Origin: Tubiluchus corallicola
Taxonomy: Eukaryota; Priapulida; Priapulimorpha; Priapulimorphida; Tubiluchidae
NCBI GenBank assembly: GCA_030141605.1
Contig: JAQGDQ010000012.1
Location: forward strand, 888,359 to 948,358
DNA: 60,000 nt
Direction of reading: 5' to 3'
Part shown: in pieces, positions 41,101 through 52,504 of the stretch
How the letters are laid out: every line of letters begins with the position of its first letter
Numbering within the stretch: the stretch's first letter is position 1
Position numbers and translations under genes: made by a program
Notes under the pieces: model-generated
The model's database searches: none
Told to the model about the DNA's origin: nothing
What the model saw: only the letters and a program-made list of their open reading frames with translations

Positions 41101-44100
41101 GCAAAAATAATGAAAATACGTCCAAGGTCGGCTGATTCATTTTTTTCATGACAAGTTGGGTCAGAAAGTTTCTCATAATGATAAAAATGTTTAAAACTGT
41201 TGTTGTATGATACACAAATAATGTGCTTGAACTGTTGTGGTGACCGTATTTCCCCGCATGAGACTTATTGTACTGTCCCTGCATCCCTGGCATAACAGCA
41301 AGGGCAAACCGATTAAACTTTCTGGAAAGACAGCCAGAGCTTCTAAAGCAAACACCTAGGCAAGTGATTAAATGTTTCGCTTCCAGGAATTCTTGGGTAA
41401 CAAAGTTAATTGCAGAGGACGAGCGGGTCAAAGTAAACCATTAGGCTACCATATTAGCATATGATAAACGTTCCTGCTTACATTCAAAACGGTACTCAAC
41501 ATGATTGTTTCTATGCATATTATAGGACAAAAGCGAACTAAGATGATATAAGTCTTAAAAGCTTATTAGTCACACAAAAGTGACTTATTGAAGCATGTGA
41601 GCAGGTGACTAAAAATATTGAGTCAATTATGTGGAGTTATTTGAGTCAATTGGCGACAATTTTTATGTACATTTGAATAGAAGCAGCCCGTACCAGGTGT
41701 TTTTGAGTCAATTAACTGATTGAGTCTATTAAGCGGCGCCTACTGTATTTACTGAATGATTTGGTTTTTTAAATGTTTTCTGTCTTGGTACGAATTCCGC
41801 AGAAGGTTTTTTATATGGTTGTCTTACTTGCTGGCTGTCCATGGCCATTAAATGAGCACTTGATATCATCCATGCAAGAAAGTTAAAGAGTTCATAAGCT
41901 TAGGTGCATTGGACAATGCTGATAGCTTTTAGTTTTTGTAATATGAATGTAACTTACACTAACAAAATATAGCCACAAATTCCATTACATACAAAAGTTC
42001 TAAATGGAAATTTTCCGTTTGTGGCTTATTTATTTTTTTACCACATTGAACTATTTTGCAAAGTCAAATCTAACTTGTAATGGCATCTTGTGTTAAAAAT
42101 GCATTGGCTTAAAGAGGCTGCAAAGTTGACCTATTGATATTAACTAGGTTAAATGTCAATGTACACATGTGTTATCAGTTGTAATTTTGCTATAGAGAAA
42201 ATTATGTCTTGTGTAGAATTTTCTGACATTCATGAAAATCGGTGGCAGCTCATAGCTAAATTTTGTGGGGTGCTGCTTCAAAAAATTTTTAGCCATTGTT
42301 TTAATCCTGTGTAAAACGTAACAAACATGTAATTTAATGTTGTAGTTATATTTGAAGATTGGGTGTTGAACGACCTCTTTTCTTAACTGCAAATTTCTCA
42401 TTGAGAGATAGCTGTGAAAAATTAAATTTTTTTTGAGCTGTTGTAGTTCACTTATAGTCACAGAACTTATTTCTCGGGGATGCAAGGCGTCCATTATTAA
42501 ATAATTTATGTTTTAAGCACACATGCTAAGTTTACACTTTATTACATCCAAGAATATGACGGCACACAATAAGCATGTGGCTATTGTTACTGTGCCGGCG
42601 ACAGTACTTTTCTACCTAGTAGCAGACGATAGCGTACAGCGTGTTATCTCAGACATGTGCGCATGGGCGTGTGCGTACAATAGCCAAACACCACGTTGCT
42701 TGGGTTGTGAAGCAAATTGTACTTTCCTCACATGCTCCTCACAAGTATAAAGAAAGAACTAACGAAAAAAGACATATTGAATATTGACTTATTATATTAA
42801 ATATTATCGATAATATTGAGTGAACGTACGGGGTGCTGCAGTACCACAGTGCCTATACACGAGCCGTCACTAATGAAAATAGACTCGGGTATCCCTTTCC
42901 TATTACCCGTCGAATAACCGGGTACTTGATTGGTTTGCTCTACCATGGGCTTACAATTGATAGAGATAATGGCTGCTGGCTTGCTAATGCTTTAATGCAG
43001 TTTTCTAGAGGCTGCTTGTGCAGTCCTCTGCAAAATGTAGCTCTATGTGGCCTGTAAAATGCCCGTTACAGTGTTATGGCCCTCCTGTGAATTCTAAATA
43101 TGCCTATAACACCCACAGTTGAACGGGATCTCCAACCATTACCGGCGCCGCTACCCCTGGCCCATTCCCAATCTCCAGAAATGAGAAGTACCAGTTTTGC
43201 AAAAAAAAAACAGTTAGAAGTGGGCAATTTTTGCAGGCGCCTGTTACGGCATTATGGCCCTCCTAAATAAACGATTAATGAGATGGCACTAGATGAAGAC
43301 CTTTCGTTTAGTATATAGAAAATGGTGCCGTCGTTGGAGATGCAGCTCGAATCTTATATATATAAATTTATCCAAATACCACCAAAATTAATTATTCAGA
43401 TTTCAAGTAATAACGAGTAATAATTTACTAATGAACAACTCTAATCTGTTTGAGTACATTCAGCACATTCAAAGTACTTCCATATATTACATTTCTTTGC
43501 TGAAGCCATTCTGTGTACCTGCTAACTAGTAGAGCTGCTGACTAGAATGAGTCAGGAATGCGAAATGTTCGTCGTAAGTGTCGTCATTATTGTTGACCTG
43601 CTGCTCTGCAAATGCGTCTGAAGATGGCATTTAAATTACTTAAACAAGGGATATCCAGTTAACAACAATGTCTGCCTTTTGCATTGTTGGAACTGGGTAA
43701 AATTATTAAAATACCCTGCTACCTGCTGGAAACGTTATGTGAAAACAATACTTTAGAAGAAGATGCTGTTGAAAAAACAAACGTACATGTTAGTAATCAG
43801 TATATCCAAAAATGGATATCCAATTAACAATAACGTCTGCCTTTCTCATTGTTGGAACTGGGTAAAATTATTAAGATACCCTGGTACCTGATGGAAACAT
43901 TACGTGAAAACAATACTTTAGAAGAAGATGCTGTTGAAAAAATAAATGTACATGTCAGTAATCAGTGTGTCCGAAAATGAATGAAGTATAAACAAGCCTT
44001 GAATGCCTGGCAAGCAAACAAGTACACACAGAACCTTTGTTTTGAATATTAGACAATTTTATTTTTATTGTGTCTGTGTTTAACACTTCGTTGCTGTCGT

Positions 44101-44571
44101 GTAGATCTACATATTTATATTTTCTTGTCTGTTTTTTTTCTAGGAAACGGAACTCTAATTGGGGCTTCTTGTAATGTTGTCTGTGCTGGTTTAGCAGAAC
44201 AGTATGGTTACAAATTTACATTTGCAGACTTCTTCAAGTAAGAATACTTGTGGTTTTTTAATTCCGCTTTACACAAAAACCAGTTTTATGAACTTATAAT
44301 ACATATATAGATTAATATATATATATAGTATGGCTGCAAGTTTACAGTTACAGCTATTTTCAAACAAGCACAATAACGCTCAGTTCTCTTTTAAGAAGAC
44401 GAGTGTTAAAATATTTATTAGTGTGACTAAATCAGTGTGTAAGAATAATTGTTAAATCTTGCATTGCATTGTTTATCTAGGATTGGTTTTCCAATGATGA
44501 TTATGTCTGTTATGGTAGCTACTTTATATTTACTCATATGCCATGTTGTAATTGGCTGGAATGATGTCTAA
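26190..44571 (+). CDS. OCA2: P protein (OCA2)-type 12-helix transporter
   Basis: Twenty exons: 26190-26266, 26790-26974, 27288-27462, 28110-28182, 28723-28868, 29072-29184, 29614-29773, 30433-30504, 31086-31208, 32760-32884, 33213-33351, 34134-34269, 34539-34689, 35313-35364, 35889-35994, 36778-36905, 38326-38493, 39794-39887, 44144-44237, 44481-44571 (TAA). All phases close, giving about 802 residues against 838 in human OCA2. P proteins are ArsB/NhaD-related (ion transporter superfamily) and act in melanosome or lysosome-related membranes on anion flux and pH. Seen here: the cytosolic sorting motif EKTPLL (human ENTPLL), a first helix ([14 protein letters not shown]), a luminal loop with N-glycosylation sites NLT and NVT, then signatures [84 protein letters not shown] and the C-terminal HVVIGWN. 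One intron has a GC donor. The first exon starts in phase 1 without its own ATG. The N-terminal partner is probably the PH-Btk exons; M298 (in PMDYLAPP) could start a shorter form. Confidence 0.93.
30190..30223. repeat. (CA)n microsatellite
   Basis: About 15 CA units with one CG interruption, in a P-protein intron. Confidence 0.9.
30864..31038. repeat. tandem duplication of 87 bp next to an exon
   Basis: The unit beginning AATCACGATAAACACAGC at 30865 recurs at 30952 with few differences. It ends about 50 bp before the acceptor of the P-protein exon at 31086. Confidence 0.92.
31818..32135. mobile_element. Tc1/mariner-type MITE, 318 bp, TA target site
   Basis: TA-CAGTCATATCTCTGTT opens the element, and the reverse complement of its right end is TA-CAGTAGTACCTCTGTT. 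Both ends also share CGGTTTT or AATCGGTTTT subterminal motifs. No coding capacity. It lies in the P-protein intron 31209-32759. Confidence 0.75.
35636..35760. repeat. GT/GC-rich low-complexity tract
   Basis: Purine-pyrimidine alternation (GTGTGTG, GCGTGCGTGC, TGTGCATGCGCA) runs for over 100 bp in a P-protein intron and could form left-handed DNA. The histidine/threonine-rich minus-strand ORFs here are artefacts. Confidence 0.85.
36906..36907 (+). promoter_or_regulatory. non-canonical GC splice donor
   Basis: The exon ending CTCATGAAG is followed by GCAAGT rather than GTAAGT. Only this junction keeps the conserved reading FVLMK-GIEKMG into the exon at 38326, so a GC-AG intron is required by protein homology. 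Confidence 0.8.
38895..39430 (-). mobile_element. tRNA-derived SINE array, about 200-bp period
   Basis: On the minus strand, 38984-38971 reads TGGTTAGCGTAACT (A-box-like) and 38948-38936 reads GAGTTCAAGTCCC (B-box-like), separated by an anticodon-stem-like CTGC...GCAG. A second, more decayed head lies at about 39190-39130 (AGGTTATCAAAGTTGCC, GAGCTCGAGTGC). Upstream segments such as TACTATGTCTT recur 202 bp apart (39078-39069 and 39280-39271). A third partial copy begins near 39308. It lies in the P-protein intron 38494-39793. Confidence 0.6.
40291..40786. mobile_element. pogo-like MITE, 496 bp, TA target duplication
   Basis: TA-CAGTGGCCGCCGCTTATT... at the left mirrors ...AATAAGCGGCGGCCACTG-TA at the right. 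Subterminal copies of TTAATATGGACA and TTATTGTGGACA occur several times inside. The ends (CAGT, TA target) fit pogo-type Tc1/mariner. No transposase is present. It lies in the 4.3-kb P-protein intron 39888-44143. Confidence 0.88.
40840..41745. mobile_element. pogo-like MITE, 906 bp, TA target duplication
   Basis: TA-CAGTAGGTGCTGCTTAATA opens it, and the reverse complement of its right end is TA-CAGTAGGCGCCGCTTAATA. It lies only about 50 bp from the element at 40291 and shares its terminal consensus CAGTRGSYGCYGCTTAWTA. A 116-codon minus-strand ORF inside has no recognisable transposase motif. Confidence 0.85.
43062..43266. repeat. direct repeat pair flanking about 150 bp
   Basis: GCCCGTTACAGTGTTATGGC at 43062 and GCCTGTTACGGCATTATGGC at 43241 are each followed by CCTCCT. 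They look like the ends of an unidentified element or a duplicated target. Confidence 0.5.
43649..43978. repeat. tandem duplication, two copies of about 165 bp
   Basis: GGATATCCAGTTAACAACAA at 43649 recurs at 43814 as GGATATCCAATTAACAATAA. The similarity continues to the end of the second copy near 43978 with roughly 10 percent differences. It lies in the long P-protein intron. Confidence 0.92.
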
Positions 44572-45702
44572 CACATACCTCGATTGGCTTAAACAACATC
44601 TGGTGCAGCATGCTTAACCAGTACCAAGGCACAGCTCTTACAGCAGTTTCCTAACAGCAGACTATGCCAGTACAGATTATTTTGTATCGCATGGAAAATG
44701 GTACTTAGTCTTTCACATTGTCGCTGTGGTTTACTATGTTGTAAAATATTTTAAGGGTCACCTGGCTAATAGTTAACCACATGAATTTATGCCCTTTAAA
44801 CTTGTGTAACTTGATCTGGAATGTCACTTTTAATAAGACAGTTTGGAATTTGAGACAAGTTCAGTGAGTGAAATTTGGATTAAATGTGCAGGAGTTGGTT
44901 CATTCTAATCATGGTTGGTGTTTAGAATGCACAATTTTTCAAATGTTCGACTTACTTATATTTTTATTAATTGACGATGTTTGCATTTGGCTTACTCAGA
45001 CATTATTTTAGTTTGCTTATACAAGGTAATCCGAATAGTTGTTGTAATATGAGTTCACATTTTATTTCTCTAATGAATTCGTTCTATATTACATGTCTGC
45101 TATTAGTTTTATTCATGCTGTTTCATCATGCACCTCATTTTATTTAACAGTTGTACCTTAAATTATATAACAAGGATTTTACAGCTACTGCTTTTGTCTG
45201 CTAGCAGCAAAATTAGCTACTTTAGCCATCTGTTAAATGCTACCACAGTCGCTATACTATTACAATATTAAATTTTTTGTTCTAAAAATTAATTGTAATG
45301 CATACAATATGCAGTTTTAATATAAAAACTGCTGTCTTTGTTATTGACTATAGTAAGGTAAAAATGTTGCTTTGAAGAGGTCAAACCACACTGCTTGCAA
45401 CAAAGTTAATTTTATTGTAAACATTTAAAGATTTTCTTATGAAAAGCTGCATTTAGTTTTGCTCTGTACTATTTTAGTAGTTTTGGTCATTAACACAACA
45501 GAATGTCTTATTCGCCCCATGTTTTTGAAAGGTTTCTTATTCCTACGTACCTACTCCTCTTTGTGTAAATGATACAATATATAATTTTTCTACTTATCTA
45601 GTATAAATTAGTTTAAGCTATGCAAAGTCCTCAAGTAAACGGGTATTACTACTATATATGCTGTTTGTGCAGATAACTGTGATAGCGTGATAACTGTGCA
45701 TT

Positions 45703-45708
45703 AATAAA
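45703..45708 (+). terminator. candidate polyadenylation signal of the P-protein gene
   Basis: AATAAA about 1.1 kb after the stop codon. A second AATAAA at 46618-46623 is an alternative. Confidence 0.35.
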
Positions 45709-47006
45709 AATATATCATGTATAGTAAACCATATGTATCAATTTAATCTGTTTTTCTTGCTTAAATTGGGAGTCAAGACCAAAATAATTAGAGATATGCG
45801 ATTTGAACAATATATGGGTTGCATGTATATAATTAAGTAACGCATACAATATTTTATGTATACAAAGAAGACCTTCAGGACTTGGGTCTGATGTGAGTTA
45901 ACCCATATCAATCTTAAAAGCAGAGTTGACCAGTAAGTCTCTAATGTAGATAATATTGCTTAATTGCTGACTACGTTAACTTGATATTTCAGTTTTTGCT
46001 AGGGTAGTGTATACTATATCTTTTGCTTATTAATCCTAGTAGCATTTAGATTTATTTTTAGAATTTTGGCTTCTGTCTTACAAATATCTGTGGATTGTAT
46101 AATTTGGTCAGCGCTAGAAAATTTATAGTGGTGATAGAATACATTATAGCTTATAATTATGATTGTGAATGAATAACTCGAAGACAATTGCATTTGTATT
46201 TTAAATCAAGAATGTCCATTACTGTTTGCAGTATTATCACTGCTGTAAGTATGCATGAATTATTTGACAGTGCTTATCTTGTGTTTGTCTATACTAAGTC
46301 AAGATTTTAATCCTATTTATTTCAAATCATTCAAAACGTACCATAGTGGACCCTATGTTCCATTGCATTTTGCATAGATGTTCTTTTTGATGTATAATAC
46401 TTTTATAAGGTCATATTTTATAAATGATGACATCGTCCAATTGTTCTCTTATCACTGAGTACAATACAAAGATTTAGTTTTGAACTAAACTGTTTAGATT
46501 ATTCTATACAAGAATTTGAAGCCAAAATGTAAAGATATTAAATAATATACCTCACAGATATTTTTGTACCATATTTTTTTATCAATCATGTGCACAGTAA
46601 TTGAGAAATAATTGCTAAATAAAATTTGTTATCCGAAAAGTATTTATCCCAATTTTTCATGTGGAATTCGCAGCATTTTGATAATAAAAGTATGCACCTG
46701 TTACACATTTTAGCTGTTTCTTATATGATTACAGTTTCATTTAGAAATTTTCAAAATTATTTCACAAATGTTTCTCATACTGTGGTTTTAGTGAGTCGAT
46801 ACAAATTTTTTGCCTTGATAAGTGGTCTTGCTTTAGCAGCTATTCATGTCTCCATGTAAACTAAATGGGATGTTTTTAGCTATGATAAAATTATTTATAG
46901 GGTACAAGCCCACAAGGATTAATCCGTTTTCTTTCGGTTAGTGTAATATAGAAAAAAAACAATCATTTTGATTGCTTAGCCGACAAGATGCAAAGGGCAA
47001 TCAAAC

Positions 47007-47012
47007 TTTATT
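47007..47012 (-). terminator. candidate polyadenylation signal of the HMGB gene
   Basis: Reads AATAAAG on the minus strand about 1.4 kb after the HMGB stop codon. Confidence 0.35.
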
Positions 47013-48405
47013 GTAATGCCAGATCTTGGCCATCGCCAATTTTGGTTTTATAACAGGGTTAGGGTTAAAAGTGTTTACTGACAGCTTTTCATGTTAGTGT
47101 TCTATTACAGTCAAGAAAGTTTTCAATAGATTAATTTTACTCTACTTACAGGCTAGGTAGCAACCACGGTACCATTGTTTGTGTCTCCTAAGCTTAATAC
47201 AGTATGAAAATTGGGACAAAGCAAAAGGTAGAATTATAAGAAAGAACACTTTAATGAGGCTTGAATTATCAGTGAAGCATGTATGAGTAAAATTAAGATG
47301 CAAGGTGGGTCACCGCAAGCTAAGCTTTGAAGAAGAAAGTCATAAATTCATTAAATTTGTTTAATTACATTTTAATTTAAACAGAAAAGTCGACTACTGG
47401 CCGACAACATCGAACAAGAACATTAGCGAACAAGATTAAAATACACTTTTAAAAATATACATCGATCTCTTATGAACGATTCATTTGCTCCAAAGAAAAA
47501 CTTTTTAAATGTTAAGTTAGTTTGATAGCTTATAAAAGGATGAAGTACAAAACGGAAACAGTTTTAAAAGCTTTCATGAAATCAGTATATACATGAAATA
47601 GCATCCATTCTACAATTTTTGTTAATACATTTAATTATAAAAGACTGCCATATAGACTTGATATTCATGCTAACTATCGCATAAAATTGATATTGGAACA
47701 TTGCCTAGCAACATGGTGCAATGTTAACATTCACATTCTTTACGGCCCAGCATGTCTAAAAAAGAAACAGTTTTTATATAAAAAGACGTTACACTTTTTA
47801 CAACATTGATCTTAAACAAAGTCAGTTTAAAATACAGGTGTACGTCGTTTTAAAGCCTGTACGTGTACTGTCCATGAGTGCAGCTGACAACGGTAACATG
47901 ATAACTGCTAGGAAAATTATTCGGTAACAATCAAAGCTCGTTAAATAACTGCCAAGAAATTATTAGAAAAAATTCAACTAAAAGAAAATGAAAATTGAAA
48001 AAACAAAATTTGAACATACAAGAAGTGAATAAGCTACTATTTCAAAGTAACCACTTTCAAATGGATTAAGGACGATACAACTGTTCTGTACAATTGGTGC
48101 ATTTAGGAGTCATTCCAAAACAATACACAGTCATTAATTTTTCATTTATGTCATTAATCCAGCATCATTGTGTAGTTTGGCAACTTAATGTGTCTATACT
48201 TTTTAACTTACAATATCGAATGAGTATATACAATGAGTAATTCAAGAATGATAATTCAAATCGTGATTTTAGAAAGGATCCAATACGACTGTACAACACA
48301 ATATTTCAGACAGGCAGCAAAAGTCTCATTAAATGGAAGTGAGCAACTCTTGCTTGTCTTCTCGAACCAAAGAGATTCCATTCTGCAATCACGGTAGCAA
48401 TGTGC

Positions 48406-51400
48406 TTACTCGTCATCTTCCTCATCCTCCTCTTCCTCATCATCTTCTTCTTCGTCATCGTCTTCATCTTGGACAGTTTGGTCCGGTTTCTTCTGACGTT
48501 TTGTGCCACTGCCACTTGCACCTCCTTTCCAAGCTTTCATCTCCTACAAATACAGAAATTCTTTATTCTGAAAGACAATGACCTCTTATACAAAGATATA
48601 TATACTACTACTAACGAAAAGATTTAATTATTTGATTGATTGTACAAGGTAGCTAGAAACAGCAGGTTTTTTAGGTTTTAGCAGGTATCGAGCTTTGTCA
48701 TATATTCGGCACACTACAGTCACTGACATAGCAAAAGAACTTGTTGCTACTATTAGCATAATAACAAAACACCCTATAGCTTATAAAATGGACAAAATAG
48801 GCATAGCACAATATTTTCTGATATGGCGACAAGACCTGATACAGCTATAAACATGGCAACAAAACCTGCAACTTTCACTGGTGTGGTAGATATTTCTTCC
48901 AAAGACAGCTGTACTTACTTGGCACAATGACAAACCACATGTATTGTCACAAGACTTATAAGCCATCACACATAACACGCAGGTTACGTATCATAACCGT
49001 ATGTATGAACAACAAAATCATTACTAAAGTCACACGCTAAAATAGCAGTGCTACGAATGCGAGTGAGTTCAGCGAGTCTATTTTAGTAGCAAATTATTTA
49101 GTAGATTTCTGAATTATAATGACAGATGGATAATAATTAAACAAATCACGAAAGCACATAATATAAAAAATGACTGTGTTTGTCACATGCAGACTGCATG
49201 AATTCGGAAACAAATCTGCATACATGATGGTGCTCATTACTTGGTCCAGGACAGTTTACTCGTGTTTGCTCCCAATTTTCATATTTTGTTCTTATTTAGG
49301 ACCTTTAAAAATCACAACTTTTTTTAGTCATGCCATTGTCTTGGCACCTACCTTAGATGTCTAGTCTACAAAGTTTGCAACTCGGTGTTAATTTATAGTT
49401 TTCAAGTGTTCGACGTTACGAAAGATGTTAGAATTGGAAGCCTAACAAAACGATAATAACAAGGCTGAATGAATTCAAGTCCAAATCCGCAAGCGTAACA
49501 ATGCTTATCACTTGACTGACGGAATGAATTCAGTTAAAAATCTGTGTGCATAATTGTGTTTATCACTTGACAAACATCAGTATGCAGGACACTCATGATT
49601 AATTATTACTTGACTACAACTGGTCCAGCAGCTTACAACAATTTGGTTCCTATCTCATGCCCTTAAAGTGTCCAAGCTCTTTTTTTAGCTGAAAGATGGT
49701 GTGCGTTCCTCTACCATAGGTGTCTACCTTGCAAGTTTTGTAATTCTATGTATGATAGTTTTCAAATTATTCAATGATATGAGTCGATGCTTAATAAAAT
49801 GATAAAAATTAGTGCATGGGTTCCCTTAGCTCCGCAATGCTCACGGATAAAAATGAGTGTACAGGTCCTCTTAGATCTGCGATTGCCCATAAAATGCTCA
49901 TAATAGCAATGACATTTATTGTTGCCTACTACTGTGGCAACAAGCACCATATATGCATGTATTTTTGTTGTCTGCGTTTAACTGAACCCTCGTGCATTGA
50001 AAACCTATATACCACACAAAATGATCAAGCTAAGTTATCTCACAAAACTGATACAGAAGTCAAATGGCTGGTTTGGTTCTTTTAAGTGGTAAATTCCAAA
50101 GTTAGTTATTGATTAGTGGTTCCCATAAAAATTTAAACTAAATGATGTTTATGAAAGCATGGTTCACGAAGCAGAATAGGGGGCTGTAGTATTGAATTAC
50201 TTTTTAAGTGCCAGACATTTTCAATAAGGTCAGTTCCTGCAATTTTTTTAATTAATACTCCATTATTTATACATTCTATTTATATTATACAGAAGCTTTC
50301 CACTGAACACTGTACTACTAAATGATGTTTATGAAAGCATGGTTCACGAAGCAGAATAGGGGGCTGTAGTATTGAATTACTTTTTAAGTGCCAGACATTT
50401 TCAATAAGGTCAGTTCCTGCAATTTTTTTAATTAATACTCCATTATTTATACATTCTATTTATATTATACAGAAGCTTTCCACTGAACACTGTACTACTA
50501 AATGATGTTTATGAAAGCATGGTTCACGAAGCAGAATAAGGGTCTGTAGTATTGAATTACCTTTTAAGTGCCAGACATTTTCAATAAGGTCAGTTCCTGC
50601 AATTTTTTTTAATTAACACTCCATTATTTATACATGCTATTTAAATTGTACAGAAGCTTTCCACTGAACACTGTACTACTAGTCCAACCTAAGACTAGAC
50701 TCATCCTAATTCAGCATTTAAATTTCTTACAACCGTAGCCTTTTGCAGCACTGTTTAATAGAAATTTAAATAGAATGATAAATGTACACAAGGCATATTA
50801 CCGTATCATATCTCTTTCTGTCTTTTTGAGCCAATGCTTCAAACTTTGCTTTTTGGGTCGTAGTTACTTCTGCCCACCGCCGTCCTAGTTCTTTGGCCGT
50901 ATCACCAACAGTCATGTCTGGATTGGCGGCACGCACTTTACCTCTCTCCTCTTGACAAAACCAGAAAAATGCTGACCTAAGCAATGAGAAAAATTTGGTA
51001 ATTAAAGAATAGATCCACATTGAATTATTGGTTTGTTGAAATTAAGAAAGCTGTAAATAATGACAGGATATCCAGTAGTGACTTTCAGTTATTTGACTAT
51101 TGCCTCTGCTTCAAATAAAAGTTCCCTGCAGTTAATCCTATAATGGAAATACAACAGTATACGTGCAGAGAGTATGAATACAACTGACATTTGCAATCAC
51201 TGTCAAACTAAACTAGTTATTAATAAATAGTTAAGATACAAATTTAAACAAAATGCATTGGTTGTTTAATCTTTGTATGTAGAGAAATGGCTTAATAGAA
51301 CAGGAATGATTCTTTGTAGTTTTCTGCAATTACTTCAACTAATTTTGCCTTCAGTTCTAAACACATTCAGACATTTTTTATGAATAGACTAAAAATCGTT

Positions 51401-52504
51401 CAAGGACCAAATGAAGATAATTATAAAATCGGCTAGAGGTCACAGAAGCAATTCCGCTTAAAGTTTAGCTGATTACTGCACCAAAATACCTAATTCATAG
51501 CTATAACAATATAAATGTAGACATACATAGCTCGTTTTGGAGCATTGGGGTCTTTCTTCTTTCTTTTTTTACCACCTTTTTCTCCTTTAGGTGGCACGTA
51601 CCCAACCATTTCTCTGTCATACCTTGCCTTATCACGATCTGCCATATCATTGAATCTTTTTTTCTCCTTGTCTGTCATTGTCTATAAGAACAGTAGATAT
51701 TAAACAAATAAAAATACAAATAAATGTATTCATACCAACAAACCAAAAAGAAAGTCACAAAAAGCCAAAGCGCATAAAAAAGGCTACAATATTAGTTTAT
51801 ATAAATAAGATCTACACTTTTACAATACTTCGACATTTATACATTGTACTACACATTTTTTCTAACAACATCATAAATTATCAGTTCTCTTCTTTAAACA
51901 AATTATAGATTCATTCAATCATAGCAACTGCATCTAGACTGGCTGCATTTGATCTATCAAATAAATAGGCCTATCTGTGAGGCTAACTACCTTTGCAGTT
52001 AGTTTCAGATTCACTAGAGTGCGAGACCTATGTATAGCTTGAACATAATGTTGGCCAGTGCAAATTAGACAAATGTATTAAATTTAATTGACCTTAAACA
52101 GGCCTAGTACTAGGCCCCTCTTTTACAACCTTGCCAATCTATCCATACCTAACAACTTATTTTGGGAAAATGATAAGCAAAATTTGCTGAACATGTAAAT
52201 ATGTGTATACAACATGTTTTTGCGAGTGAGATAGTAAAGTGTGAAGTGCAAGGTAATGAAACATGAGCAGACAACAATATTGCTAGGGTTTTGGAGTGTT
52301 ATATTTGTTATCCGATTTTGCCTGACCTTATAAGGACCTGAAAGGAAATTTACTAACCCTCCATCGTTCAGCACATTTTCTGGAGAACTCCGCAAAGACG
52401 ACACTTTCATCTGGATGCTTTTTCTTGTGTTCCTCGCGACACGTCTGTACGAAAAATGCATATGCTGACATGCGCCCTCGTGGCTTATTTGGATCCTTCA
52501 CCAT
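48406..52504 (-). CDS. HMGB: high mobility group protein with two HMG boxes and acidic tail
   Basis: Four coding exons: 52504-52358 (phase 0), 51681-51527 (phase 2), 50976-50802 (phase 0) and 48543-48406 (TAA). They total 205 codons, giving 204 residues. HMG box A spans about 5-78 ([33 protein letters not shown]). A basic linker ([17 protein letters not shown]) joins box B, about 93-164 ([39 protein letters not shown]). The C terminus is twenty consecutive D/E residues (185-204). HMGB proteins bend DNA in chromatin without sequence specificity and can act as extracellular danger signals. C22, C44 and C108 match the redox-sensing cysteines C23, C45 and C106 of human HMGB1. Length and order equal those of vertebrate HMGB1-3 (about 210 residues). 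An untranslated leader exon ends at 54399 and splices to the acceptor before 52516. Only the exact 5' end is uncertain. Confidence 0.95.
49340..49790. repeat. diverged direct duplication, about 380 bp apart
   Basis: The segment around 49345-49420 (TAGATGTCTAGTCTACAAAG ... TAGTTTTCAAGTG) resembles that around 49720-49790 (TAGGTGTCTACCTTGCAAG ... TAGTTTTCAAATT). The duplication is old and lies in the last HMGB intron. Confidence 0.4.
50137..50680. repeat. three tandem copies of a 180-bp unit
   Basis: The unit starting ACTAAATGATGTTTATGAAA lies at 50137, 50317 and 50497. By eye, copies 1 and 2 are identical over all 180 bp; copy 3 differs at about ten positions. It lies in the last intron of the HMGB gene, about 120 bp from the exon ending at 50802. 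Confidence 0.96.

Larger units (their letters stand above)
44572..48405. other. convergent 3' regions of the P-protein and HMGB genes
   Basis: No coding gene is seen. Plus-strand AATAAA at 45703 and 46618 are candidate polyadenylation signals of the P-protein transcript. AATAAA on the minus strand at 47012-47007 is a candidate for the HMGB transcript, which would then have a 3' UTR of about 1.4 kb. The small ORF at 46626 has no recognisable content. Confidence 0.45.

Noticed and set aside
41081-41431. 116-codon minus-strand ORF inside the 906-bp MITE
   Set aside because: No DDE or helix-turn-helix signature; it lies within a non-autonomous element and is probably chance.
42156-42494. 112-codon minus-strand ORF in a P-protein intron
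   Set aside because: The first third looks somewhat protein-like, but there is no family match, no splice sites in register and no regulatory context.
46626-46859. Plus-strand ORF in the P-protein 3' region
   Set aside because: It lies in probable 3' UTR and is a hydrophobic AT-driven frame without motifs.
48306-48627. Several overlapping ORFs around the HMGB last exon
   Set aside because: They are wrong-frame or wrong-strand readings of the GAT/GAA-rich acidic-tail exon; the real frame ends at 48406.
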